DNA of 64,000 bases. Source: Coriolopsis trogii. Taxonomy: Eukaryota; Basidiomycota; Agaricomycetes; Polyporales; Polyporaceae. Shown piece after piece: positions 11,567-23,751 of this stretch. A program made the translations under genes and the position numbers. The first letter of the stretch is position 1. Every line of letters starts with the position of its first letter. The stretch spans positions 367,714 to 431,713 of the forward strand of contig JAHYIO010000002.1 in the NCBI GenBank assembly GCA_020543525.1. The letters are read 5' to 3'. The notes under the pieces are model-generated. The model was not told the origin of the DNA. It ran no database searches and saw only the letters and a program-made list of their open reading frames with translations.

Positions 11567-14279
11567 ATGGCTCCTCCTCCTCCTGGGGTAACAGCCACCC
11601 CGGTATACGTTAGCTCCCACACAGATTTATCTCTTCGTGGAGAGCCTGGTCGCAAGGTCCCTCTCGTGCAGCGACGTCTCAAGGGCGTAAAAGAGATGGC
11701 CAATAAGGGTGTAGGCTCACAATTCTCTAAGTTTGCCACCACTTTCTTCCCTTGCTCCGAACCGAGACCACCCCGAGACAACAATCCCTTCTTGGAGCTC
11801 CTCGACGCCTCCACGGAGCCAGATGTCACAGCTGAGTTTGTGAGTACACCATTACTTATTGCGACAAGTATTGCTGAGACACCGTCCACTGTTTTCTTCT
11901 TAGATCAAGGCTGTAAATGATGAGAAATTGGCTCCTGGTCTCACCATCAAGTACTGTGGGGATCGTCCCGACCACACGATCCTCAAGGATGACAAGCAGA
12001 GGGTCGACGCTGCTTTCTACCGCAATTCCCTTGTACCGGAGGACAACGCTACACTCTGGGCCAACCAACTAGTCCCCGTCGAGTTCAAGCGTCATACCGC
12101 CTCCAGAGATCCATTCGAGGACACACCGGATGGTGGCGTGTTCGCTACCGAAACGTTAGATCGTAAGGACGTCCGCGCCCAGATTATATCCTACGCCGAG
12201 CTCGTCTTTGCCGTCCAGCAACGCCTTGCCGTCTTCACCCTGGTCGTTATGGGGACCAAGTGCCGCTTCATCCGTTGGGATCGTTCCGGATCCATCGTCA
12301 CGAGGCTCCTCGACTACGTCGTCGAATGGGAGTTCTTCTGCGACGTCCTCTGGGGCCTTGCTCAGTGCTCGGACGAACAGTTGGGACTGGATCCGACGGC
12401 AGTGCGGCTCTTCCCTGGCGACGCAGACTACGAGCTTATGGAGGAGGCATCCAAGAGCTGTCCCACTGACGTCGACCACACGGAACGGCTGCTGAAGGAA
12501 GGCGAGCTACCCAAGGAACCATTCGTCTTCGCCTATATCAGGCAGCAGTTCGCAGCGTCCTTGAACAACAAGTGGCCTCGCTACCGCCTCGAGGTTCCGG
12601 ATGGATCTTGCGGGACTCTGACATTCTTGGTATGCAAGCCACGGTTTCGCGCCAAGGGCCTAGCGGGTCGGGGAACACGAGGCTTCATCGCCTACGATCC
12701 GCGGCTGAAACGCTTCGTATGGATCAAGGACGCCTGGCGAGCGCACTATCTCTTGGTCGATCAGGAAGGCACCGTGCTCGCACTTCTTAACGAACACCAT
12801 GTTCCTTTTGTGCCGACCCTCGTTTGCCACGGAGACATCCAGGACCAAGAGACGCTTACCCCGATGTGGTGGAACGAGCAGAACAAGGCCGAATCCGCTT
12901 CCGCTCCATCCACCGCTCACTCATCGTCGACAACTCCTTCCATCGCTCCGTCGTCTTTGGGCCTGAAGCGCAAACGTAGCGTCGACGACGTCGAAGCTTC
13001 AGATAGTGCTCGGTCGGCGGACAGTGGGCTGTCCGTCTGCCCCCTGCGACTCCACCGTCACTATCGAATCGTCGAGGAAGAGGTCGCTCTGCAGCTGCAT
13101 GAATTCCAGAACGGGAAGCAGCTCCTCTCGATTGTCAAAGACTGTGTTCAGGGTACGTGTGTGATCGTTCTCTTACGATGCAATGATAGATCATAACTAC
13201 TTCGATCCACAGCTCATTTTTTCGCGGAGACGAGGGCATTCATCCGCCATCGTGATGTCAGCACTGGCAACGTTCTCATCTGGCCTAAGGTGGTGCAGAC
13301 AGAGAAAGGCTCGGCTCTCAAGTGGACAGGCCTGCTCGTCGACTGGGAGATGTCGAAGCCGACCAATTTCTCTGCCGAGCTCCGCGGACCTCGTCAACCA
13401 CAACGAACGGTAAGCCTCGTGTATATCGCTTACAGATATATCATGTACTGACTGGATTGATAGGGAACATCCCAATATATGTCGGTCGCGTTGCTCTCAC
13501 GCAGAAAGACTGTTGAGACGTGTGACGAACTCGAGTCGTTCTTCTACGTTATCCTATACTGCGCTGTCCGCTACCTCAAGTCCAACTTCTTGGACGGAGA
13601 TAGTATCGCGAACTTCATCGACCTGTTCTTTGACCATTTCGGCTATGCTAACGGAGTCTACACATGCGGTGACAAGAAGGTCCATGCTATCCACTCAGGG
13701 ACATTGAGGATCGGAGAGGACGAGGATCTCAAGTTCAACAGCCCTATCGACAAGGTCCTGTCTACGCTGCTCTCTTGGTTGAAGGCACTCACCAAGGTCA
13801 GAAAGTTCGAGCGCAGCCAAGCAAAACAGGCCTCATCCGAGTCAGCACGGGTTACTCTCAGTACCTCCTCCACCCGGGCCACATCCTCCAGCAGCAGTCT
13901 CAAGGCCGTGGACAACGATATGTCCGCACTGACTCGAGGCGTCCGTGTGCGGCCTCCTAGATCCGAAGGCGCGCCAACAGTCGAAGATCGTCAGGACGCC
14001 GCTGAGCTCGACGGGCATCTGCCTATGTTCGTGTGCCTCGACAATGCGATCGAAACGGAACAATGGGATTTGGACGACAAAGTGGGAGACCAGGTCCCTC
14101 GGACGTGGATCCCGAACGTCGTGGTTGCAGGAGAGACCCTCGGCCAGGACGACTCTACTACCAGCAAGCGGGCCAAGCATGGCGAAGGGGCCCCGACAAC
14201 GGAGTCAATGCCGGCCCCGCCGGTATTGTTCCCATTGTTGCCCCCTCGTCCGGCTGTGACACCTCCGCGTAAGAAGTAG
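11567..14279 (+). CDS. FunK1 fungal-type protein kinase (gene C)
   Basis: FunK1-family kinase of a second subfamily shared with the copies at 30-36 kb. Exons 11567-11839, 11904-13152, 13213-13409, 13464-14279 splice in frame to 844 aa; introns are 64, 60 and 54 bp. Motifs: 'AGRGTRGFIAYD' followed by the VAIK-like lysine in 'RFVWIKDAWR' (about K366), catalytic loop 'IRHRDVSTGNVLI' (about 518-530), and 'VDWEMSK' at the DFG position. 'GTSQYMSVALL' opens the last exon, as in the other copies. The N-terminal 90 residues are variable; a Ser/Thr-rich linker with a KRKR cluster precedes the catalytic loop. Start supported by the TATA box at 11.5 kb. The substrate is unknown; the family is known to be expanded in mushroom-forming fungi. 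Confidence 0.9.
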
Positions 14280-14827
14280 AGGGCAGTTTCCCCGATGACG
14301 CGCCGTGACTTGTCTCGTTCTGGATCTTCTGTTGTACGGTTACTTCATGTAATCAGATGTTGATGTGGGCGGAAGGCTGTATGTCTTTGCTTGCAAGCTG
14401 TTGTATGTATCAATACGATGGACGTTCTAATCTGAACGCTCTGCCGCGAGGGTTTTGCGATCACTCGGGAGCGTGGCACCTCAGTATGCACTGGCATCCG
14501 AGTCGAACACAACGAGCGCGCGTGGTCAAGCGAATGCGAACGTCAGTGCCACGTAGTGCAAGATGAAAGATAAGTTGTATTACCCAGGTACAGTGTAAGC
14601 CATAACGAACGCACGTCCGACCCAGGACACTACAAGCACAGCAGATATCAAAGAGCGCAGTATCAAAACGACCGTAGACAATGACGAAGGGGTGGATGTA
14701 AGTTGAGTCAAAAGAACAGACGACGAAAAGTCCGGGAGAGGAACAGTCCAAGAGAGGCGAGTGGTATAACAAACGAGGGTAGCAGTCAGAGTAGCGCTGC
14801 AACCGGTCAGGGTATGTGATAGGCCCT
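14280..14827. other. Convergent 3' region
   Basis: Lies between the 3' ends of FunK1 gene C (plus) and the copper radical oxidase gene (minus). No open frame with coding character is seen; presumably 3' UTRs and terminators. Confidence 0.5.
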
Positions 14828-17800
14828 CTATGCGGGGGGACCAAGACCGGGGCGCGTGAAATCGGGATGGTTGGGCCAGTTGCCCAGTGCTCCGGGGTCT
14901 CCGCCGATGCGGACCCAGTTCGAGTGCGAGGGCGTGGGCCCATCGAGGACGAACATCTGCCACCAGCCTGGCGGGGAGACGAATGCGTTGGGTGGCGCGA
15001 TGACCGTGCAGTCGTTACCGTTGCAGTGGAACTCGGGGAAGAGCGTGCGCATCCCCATAGAGTTGCCTGTGAACGATGTTCATCAGCCGCCTAGGACATA
15101 TACACAGGGAACATGCTCTTACCGTGCTGAACACAGGTGTGCAGGAAAAGATCGAGGTTAGCAAGGGTCAGTATACAGAAGAGAGTGAGTACGAACCGTG
15201 CTCGACGTGGCTGTCGAGGGAATATCAGCTTGGCTCATGAGATAATATCAGCGTGCAGCTTACCAGCAATGAGCGAAACCCGCATGTTGCTGACGGGGCC
15301 CTGCGGGAGGTTGACGTGGAAGCTGTAGCTACCACCGTACGACCAGTCCTTTTCGTCGACCGTGAAACTCGGCTGGATGCGACCGTCGTTGAGGTAAGGG
15401 GGAATGTACACCTCGACACGAACTTCCTCGGGGTTCAGTGGGCTCTGAGGGTCGCTTCCGGAGATCAGGACACGGCCGTCCGGAAGGAGCTGTGCCATAT
15501 TGGATCAGCTGATTACACACAGCGCGCGAGCCAGAAATAGCATACCGTGGCTTCGGAGTGGTACAAGCGTGCGACGATGGTGTTGTTGAGGATAGAGATA
15601 CGAGAGCCAACGGGCTGGCTGGGGTCGTAGAGCAGTGCCGACAAGTTCGGGTCGTTAGCGAGACCAAAGCCGGCAACGCCGCCAAGAGCTCCGTTGACGA
15701 TGAGGAAGGTACCGTCAGGCAGCGCTGGCAGGAGGCATTTCAGTTCGAACAAGCTCAAGGGACCGTGTTCTGTGAATGCTTACCCGCCTGTCAAAAGAAA
15801 GTTGATCAGTCATCATAAGTAAAGGTTTGAGCCAATATGACTCACCATGCAAGGCATAACGCGCTGAGATGGCTGTGGATGCGTTGACTGAGTACTATAG
15901 TTTCGTCACTGAGGAAAGTGGGGACAAACCATGCGCTCCAGAGTCCATTGAGCACCCTCAACCTCGGGCTGAATGTGGACACAATTGTCGACCGCGATGC
16001 CAAAGTTTGAACCTCCGCAGATCAGGACCGTGAGAGGTTCTGTGTACGGTGCGTGTTGAGGGAACAAGACCGCCGTTCCCTCGAGCGGGTAGGTGCGACC
16101 GGCGAGAGGGCTCACGACGGAGCCGGGCATGTTCGGCAACTCCTTGATCGTGTCGAAGGTGACGGGGTTGAGAATGCGAGCCTCGTTGTAGTAGCCTGCA
16201 GGTGTGTGAGTACCAATCCTTCAATGCACGCGCAACTCCAACGTACCGACGAAGATGTTGCCACTGGGGAGCATGTGAAGGAAGGGGTAGAGGTTGTTGG
16301 GATCCGTACGCTGCAGCCAATCCATATGCAGGAAGGTCGGGCCGCCTTCGGGCGTGGGGAGGATCTCGAGCGTGGGCTCCGCGATGTCGTTACTGCCCCT
16401 TTCACCACCGACGACGAGAACACTGCCGTTAGACATGACCAATGCAGATGGATACCAACGTCCTCGCTGCAAGTGCATCAGAACCGAATGCCCTGGCGTG
16501 AAATGAAGACGCACCTGCAGCCTCAGCTCATCGACGTTCTCCTCCCAGTCGTTGGTCCCGTTGACACCAGCGCTGCCGTCCGGAGCATACAGACGCACAC
16601 CGAAGGTACTGTCGAGTGACCAGCCGCCGACAACGAGATGACGCCCCGCCCTATCCGGGAGTACGAGACCGCCTGAGCAGAACACATCCGTCTTCACATG
16701 CATCTCGCGCCAGGTCTTGTCGAATTGATTCACCAGCGACAGGTCGAGCTCGTAAGCACCGGTCGTGTTGGGGAACTCGCTCGTTCCGGATTTCTCCAGG
16801 AATGCGACCTTGTTATTGATACCTAAGGTGGCCAGGAGGGGAACCATAACACCTGGGACGAAAAATTCGTAGCGACCGATATTGGCAGGAGTCTTCCAGT
16901 CGTTCAGGGTCCCGTTCCATTGGTAGTACTACTTGCTTGTAAGTTCCTTATTTCTCTCCTGTTTCGTGTCCACACGTACCTGCAGCCTTTGTCCACCACC
17001 ACAGAGATGAATCGGGTCTCCCGTGCATGCGATGTTGCAGTCAGACTCAGGGGCAAGGCCCTGACTAGTCTTGGTTACATCGGCGACATCACCACAGTCT
17101 AAGCCCAATGTCAGTGGTCCGAAACGCTCAGTATATCGAATACAGCTCACAGCACTCCTGTCCAAATTCGACACCTGCCGCAGGATATCCGAAGGCTGCG
17201 CACTGAGACAAACAGCCCTCGATGGTAGTGTTCGTCTCCGAGACGATCTGGTACAAGGGGAACACGCGCTGGTTGTTCGCACCCTCCCTGCGATGAAACG
17301 TCAGCAGCGGAACGCGCGAAAATAAGGAAAGAACACACTTGAGGCACCCTTGGTAGACATATTTGCCTGCGAGCAAATATAAGTCACGACATAATTCGAA
17401 GCAACAATCATGGCAGACAAGGCTATACCTGGGAGATTGTCCTTCAGCGGTGTGGGCACCGGTAGGGCAACAACCTTGCCGGTACTAGTGTAGACCTGAA
17501 TGACAGGAACGTGCCTGGTCAGAAGCTTCGACGGACGTATCATCGAGAAGCCCGTACAGATAGCCGGTTCGGTCCTCCACACGCCTCCCTATTCGAGTCG
17601 TTAGTTCTCGCGCGACGAAGTGCTGTTAGTGGGTACGAACCCGGCGCTCCCTCCGCACGACATGTTACAGGTATCCTCTTCGCCCTTGACGGCCCCATCG
17701 ATCAATGTGTTACCGCAGACTGTCGGGAGATGAATGATCAGTCTCCGCTATTGACAGGTGTCATGACACCGTGCAAGCACTCACAGCACTGAACGCCGAA

Positions 17801-19255
17801 CTCCATGCCCGCCAAGGTGAAGTTCTTCGCAGCACAGGAAGCGATGCATGATTGCACTGTCATGCCCTGATTGTCATCGAGCTGCGTGGTCATGATGCGG
17901 CCGAACGCGTTATCCCTGGAAACGTCGACATCGAAGGTCAGTCGTGCGGCGCGAAGGCGGGAATGATGACACAGCACTCACACGAAACATGCGCCGTATG
18001 TCCATGTAGAGGGGAGACCGGAGGTGACGGGACTGACGCGGACTGGAGGATTCCCTCCGTTCCCGTTCCCGTTACCATTGTTGGGGGGCACAGGTGGACC
18101 GGGAAGGGTGCCAGTGAAGTTGTACACCTGACAGCGCTTGAGAAGGACGAAACAAGGAGCTATGGGTGATCACTCACGTTGAGACGGTTCGGGCCACCGC
18201 AGAACTCCGACGCGTTGCCGGCGCACGCCATGTTGCAGTCAGCAAGGGGGGTGGAGGCACCGCCGTTCCGGATTTCCGTGTCACAGACTAGGATAGAAGC
18301 CAGATATTAATGAGTCATCAGAGAATGTGAGGACGTATCAGTTCACTTACAGCATTGAGCCGCGAATTCGACGCCGGCAAGGGGGAAGTTGTTGTTAAAG
18401 CAGGCTTCCGTGCAGCCCTCTACTGAGAAGTTTCCGGGGACGTTGATACCGACCGCGAGAGTGCGAGCACCCACATCATCGCTGTCCGACTGAGTCAGCA
18501 TGCGGACCCGTTGTCAACTATGGAAGATGCTCACCTGATGCAACCCAAAGACTGCCATTCACCAACAGATGGCACAGTGATGGGAGGTGGCGGCGGCTCG
18601 ACGCCGTTCCAGTACACGCTAAGCCGGTCTATGGATGTGGGAACCGGTAAGAAGCTCGAAGCTCGAGAACCCAGGAAGCAATCCACACTCACTTCCTGCT
18701 CCGCACACTTCGGTGGCATCCCCAGTGCACGGCAAGTTGCAGTCCGCCAGCGTGGCGTTAGTTCCGCCGTTCGCGATCTCGTTTCCACACCCTGCAGAGA
18801 TGTTGTGTGAGCACGCACTGCCATACACGGTTCATCACGTCATCGCGAGACTCGCGAGACGTACAGCACTCTTGGGCGAACTCCAGGCCAGCGAAGTTGA
18901 AGCTCTGCTCTGTACAGAAAGCGACGCATGACTCGACCGTCATGCCGGTGTTGTTGACAAAGTTAGCGCCGCCAAGCGAACGCGCGCCTTGGTCGCTACA
19001 ACCAGAGTCAGCCTATGATGGGGGTGGCACCGAGAAGAAGACGCACGTAAAGCATCCAAGGAATGCGAAGTCCGTCCCGGGGACGTCAGGGGGGGCGGGA
19101 GCGGGATCGTGACGGGCGCGGAGGGTAGACGCATGTGAGATCTGCAGGGATGAAGAGGATTGGCATCGTCAGCAACCCGCAGGCGGCGAGGTCGAAGTAT
19201 CACGTACGCGGGGAAGAGACAGTGCGAGCACTGCGAAAGAGGTGAGTGCTGCCAT
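14828..19255 (-). CDS. Copper radical oxidase (glyoxal-oxidase type) with four WSC domains
   Basis: Predicted secreted enzyme oxidising small aldehydes or alcohols and releasing H2O2. 25 exons join in frame to 1012 aa: 19255-19208, 19141-19047, 18995-18865, 18791-18693, 18628-18535, 18481-18351, 18287-18178, 18127-17982, 17915-17785, 17719-17641, 17588-17558, 17495-17429, 17366-17339, 17287-17151, 17098-16980, 16928-16515, 16466-16247, 16195-15930, 15872-15846, 15787-15784, 15724-15546, 15489-15264, 15210-15197, 15126-15123, 15066-14828. A hydrophobic signal peptide starts at the ATG. Four Cys-rich WSC domains (about aa 43-125, 152-236, 281-365, 393-482) precede the oxidase part. Predicted active site by analogy with galactose/glyoxal oxidase: Cys566 ('VFCSGG'), Tyr625 ('RWYPSA'), Tyr847-His848 ('LYHSEA'), His933 ('STHGNS'). 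WSC-bearing oxidases of this class are known in white-rot fungi. The donor of exon 10 and the 48-bp in-frame intron 16514-16467 are the least certain points. Confidence 0.9.
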
Positions 19256-22200
19256 CCTCAGCAGGCCCTACTTCCAAACGGTAATGGGGGTGCTGTGGTT
19301 GAGCTGTCTGAGCCGCGCCGATGGGCTTAAGTAGCACGCGCCAGCCGCTTTACAATCATCGGGGTCAGCGGCAGCGGTCGCGGCAGACTGTCACGCGCTG
19401 AAGCATCGAAGGAAGAAGGCGCGACGGTCTAGGATCGAAACGACCGTCGTGCGGCATCACTCGCGCCGACGTCTTCGATCCGGACAGCAATGCGTTCCTT
19501 GCGACTCTCTCCTGGCAAAATTTTCCTCGAGGCCGATTGTATGCGTAAACACCGTATTCGCTACAGCCTTCTCGTCGCTTTCCTCGACGCGGGGTGTCTA
19601 TTAGTGAGGTATGCACACTAGCTATTTGTGACGAGGTAATCAGCTGGGCACGAGGGCGCTGCCTCTCTTCGACGGCGTCAAGATGCGGAGGCTTACAATC
19701 TGACAGCGTCATAGAGTGTGCAACAGCGAGGCAACAAGCCACTCGCGTCTGTCCACATCTCGACAGACCTGGATGTAATTTGCAGCGCCTCGCTCAATCG
19801 CGGTAGTTGCGGAACGAACAGATGGACGCCTACACTTGCGATTTTTGGTATGCGCGCCTCGTCGGTCGGTTTGCATGAGTGAAGGACTGCAACTTTCCCA
19901 CGTGGCCGGCGGATCGAGCAATCGCCAGGGGTAGGACCGGCCCCTCATCTGAATCTCGTAAATAGCACCGTGGCGTTTGGTGTCCGTCCAGGGACAACAT
20001 AATGTTACTCCTAGATCCATGCGAGATTCGTTCCGAAAGGGACGAACGACAGGGAGCAGTTGCCCTGCTTCAGGTCTGACAGTTCGAGGCGGACGTAGGC
20101 CTGATACAGTGCTGCGGGACCCATAAGCAGTGCTCGCGTACAGTATGGAAAGTGGAAAGTGTAGTCGGGCGCGCTCACCTGGCAGCAAAACGTACTCCAT
20201 CTGTCCTCGCCAGGTCGAACCGCCGTCCAGGACGTGACAGATTGCACCGAAGTGCGTCTCACGGATCATGGCCGACATCACCAGCATTCAAGGGGGCGAC
20301 GTGGATGTGTTCGCGTCGGGATTGCCGTCGAGCGCCTACTGGATTGGAAGAGGGCGAGGCGGTTTGAGCACCGAGTCGTCTCTGGATGGCAATCGACGTC
20401 GACGTGGCGGACGAAAGGTGGCATGGAAGGGAAGCACCCCGTCGAGTGGGTCCGCGCCACTGCAAGCGACACCGAGACTGTATGGCAAGCTGATAATTTG
20501 GACTCCTACCGCGGCCTTTGAGCGGAGTCGGGAGCTCCCGAAAGTAGCACTTCCTTGAATCAAACAGTAGAGTGCTCTGCATGGTTGGATCCGAAGCGTG
20601 GGAGACTTGGGACTTACTACATGTACTTCTCTTCCGGGCTCCTCCCTACGGCCTCTTTACCAGACTCTAGAGAGGCGTGGCATGGGAGGTAATCGCTGTG
20701 GGCAGGTACCGTCTAGTATACAGAGCGTCCACGACATTGATGAATACCCGCTCTTGGCGCACAAGTGCAGCCGCGCGTCACCATCATCCGCGCATCCTCT
20801 TACACCGGCGTCCGCCTTCGAATGGGAAGTGCCTTGACGGGACATGGGAATTCGACGTGCCTAGGCATGCTCCCACATGCGTGCATGGTCACTACGGCGA
20901 ATCCGTGAGCAAGTCTGTTCCGTTGATCCGAAACTTCAGGTAGAACGGAGCAAGCACGAACCTGAGCCAAGGTCCTAGTGTTGACCGCGGGGGACCTTGT
21001 GCGGATGCATTGGCGCGGGACCGCTGGCCGGAGATAGTCGATTCCGTTCGCGGGTGCTAAGGTGATCTTCCTGACGCCACGGAGGCGGCAAAGCGCAGAA
21101 GACCTCCACAGACCAACCTGGTTCGGTCTTTGCATATGTCAAGGCACGCGGGGATGAACCACCGAGTACCCAATTCACGGACGCTAGTAAGCAGGTTCAC
21201 AACGCCTGCCATGGATTGAATCTGGAAGACGTGGTGGATCATCGCCTTGTTCCTGGACGAAGCCGGGAACTCGTCCAGAACTTGTGCGCGGAATGTCTTT
21301 GCGAGTGCGATCACTCGGGCCATAACATGGTAGACAGACCGCCGAACGGCAGCTATGACTTCGACATTGGGAGTAGGGAAGCTGAGGGGGGTAATGCGCC
21401 TGGTGCTGCAAATAGTTATCTATTGAGGGACAGTCGGTGTGTGGAAGCTGATCTATGGTGAGACATGCCCTCGCCGCTGGCATAGAGGTACTGGTATGCG
21501 CATGCTTTAGAATGCTTCTGACGGCGAGAAGGCGAGACTCTGCAATCCCAACTGCGAATATCAGCATCAAGACCAATGATACTATACCAGGCCCACCGGG
21601 CTCATCTGGTCGCGTCTACGTCCATGCCAACGATGCCATGGATGGCGCCGCAGGATGGACGGTCTAGCAGTGAGGTCTATAATTAGGCTATAAGGACGTA
21701 CCTTAGAGTTCGCTGAGTGTACGAGCGTACCGCCAATGTTGGGCGTCGGGTCGGTTTGGTGATCGTCCAGGTCATCGGACCGTTCTACACAGATACCAAG
21801 TTGTGAGCGCATCAACACGCTCTGCGCCCCCCGGAGCGTGCGGATGTACGACGGAGATGTGGAGGACCTGTGACGGATGGACCGGGGACATGGCTATAAA
21901 AACGATCACTTACACAACTGTCCGTTACCGGCGTCGAAAGCAGTAACGGATGGAGCATGCGGAAGCATCGGACAGAACCCAACTCCGCCACTGTGCTAGT
22001 TCACATTTGGGGGCCTTTACTTAACCGGTAATGTCTAGAGAGTGTCGATGAGAGACTATTGAGGGGTGGATACGAATGCCCCGCGACCTCTGTTGTAGTT
22101 CTAAAGGGGCATGAGTAGCAGCAGCGTCTTCCGGAAGCACCTGAGGGTGGCGCGTTGGACATCAGCGACAAACCCAGTAAGTATATCACCGCGTACAACC

Positions 22201-23640
22201 TATATCATCTTTCCAAACTTTTGAGGGACTGCAGAATCAGTCGGAGGCAGTCCAGGATACGAACTGAAGTGAGCAAGCGATGGGTTTCGAATCTTTCAAT
22301 GACGAAGCTGCGTGGGAAAGTGTGCAGGCGGTGGGCGAACTGTTTCTTCCATTTGTATATGTTTGTAAATGGTGGCGGAGCGCTTGGAGTCCCTAGTCAA
22401 GCTTATAGTAATAGTAATACTGTCGCGGCGTTCTCTGAACTTCCCAACATCAACCTATGGATGTCGTGCGTCAGATTCTCCTACTCGTGCTTTCAGATGG
22501 AATACTTTGCATGTGCGACTTTGCAATTCTCCGTCTTGCCAGTCGACAACAGTCACAGGGATACTAGTAGATTGTCTTCATAATCACGCACCGCGACATT
22601 CGACGCAGGTTCAGCGATTTGTTGCGAATCATTCTGATTTACTCTTATGGTCTTTAGGACGCTGTACTCACGCTGTTATACAGGCTCTTGATGTGTACCA
22701 CATACAACTGTCTGTCAATGTGTGTCCAATTTCCTACATTGTGCCACGAGATCTGGCGCCGCCCTGCCCTTCTTTCTCTCAGGTGTCCTCCGGTTCCTAG
22801 CCCCACAGATCAAGGCAAACCTTCTCCGCAAGAGAACATGGGGAGGTGGAGAAGGTGCTGTCACTCAAATTGCCTGTCGCTGACAACATCCGAGAGCAGA
22901 TACTGACATATGGCTCCCGCCACATCTCCGCACCAATGCAGACACCGCGCGCGATCCGCGCTCCCGTCGGTCACCATGCCATCATACTGCCTCGCGTCCT
23001 CTTCCAGATGTCTTCTGGACTTCGAGGCGACTTACTACCACCTCCAATATTCTATCATGTCTCCCTCGGGTCGCCTCTGCTGTTGTTGCCCACCTAGGGA
23101 GTGGACATAAAGCCTCACGGAGGCACCCGTGACACGCTACCGCTCCGTCAACCTTGCTTCCAGGATCGCGTGAAGTGAATCTCGGAATTGAAGGTGTCCG
23201 GACACGCTTCCCGGTCGCCATGAGCATCATCGTCGCTGGTCGAACGTGCTATGCTTGGGGCAACGCATACTGAATCGAAGCCAATGAGAAGGTCATGTTG
23301 CGCACTGCGATCTTCTTGCCTTCTCACAGACCTCTTGCTCAAGCTAACGGTTGAATGGTCACAAGGCTCAATGTCCCCAATGCATGTAGAGATGGCGGTA
23401 GTCACCCCATAGTCATGACCCACAATGAAATGTAACCCGCAGATTGAGTCGACATGCATGCACTGCCGCAACTTGTGATTCCTGCGCCGATGTCGACGAC
23501 TGAAGCAACATGCGGTGCCACAACAGCATTGGCGGTTCGAACGACGCCACGAATAAATCAGGACCGCTAGGATATGTTTGCTGAATGTCAGATCCTCAAC
23601 TAGAGTGCGTAACTAGCGTACAATGGCCTAAGAGGTTACA
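19256..23640. other. Unassigned region with possible minus-strand exons at 19.7-21.8 kb
   Basis: No gene is recognised. On the minus strand some pieces look coding. An ATG exon near 21800 ends in a good GTACGT donor after 'SANSK'. A long open segment at about 21360-21140 includes 'VIALAKTFRAQVLDEF'. A further segment at about 20280-20010 includes 'LYQAYVRLELSDLKQG'. I could not join these into one frame-consistent model, so they may be a decayed or very intron-rich gene of unknown family. A plus-strand TATA-like sequence (CTATAAAAACG, about 21893-21903) has no convincing gene behind it. 22-23.6 kb shows only short open frames. Confidence 0.3.
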
Positions 23641-23678
23641 AAAAGATGTATATTGGCCATATTTATACGTATTTCAAC

Positions 23679-23751
23679 GCCGGGATAGCTCAGCTGGGAG
23701 AGCAACAGACTGAAGTTCTGGAGGTCGCGTGTTCAATCCACGCTCCTGGCA
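23679..23751 (+). tRNA. tRNA-Phe (GAA)
   Basis: A 73-nt cloverleaf folds cleanly. The acceptor stem GCCGGGA pairs with TCCTGGC (one G-U), followed by discriminator A. The D-arm is GCTC...GAGC. The anticodon loop CTGAAGT gives anticodon GAA. The T-arm GCGTG/CACGC encloses the loop TTCAATC, giving the usual GTTCAATC box. The anticodon stem carries one A-G mismatch at its first pair. There is no intron, and CCA is not encoded, as expected for a eukaryotic nuclear tRNA. It decodes UUC/UUU. Confidence 0.95.
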
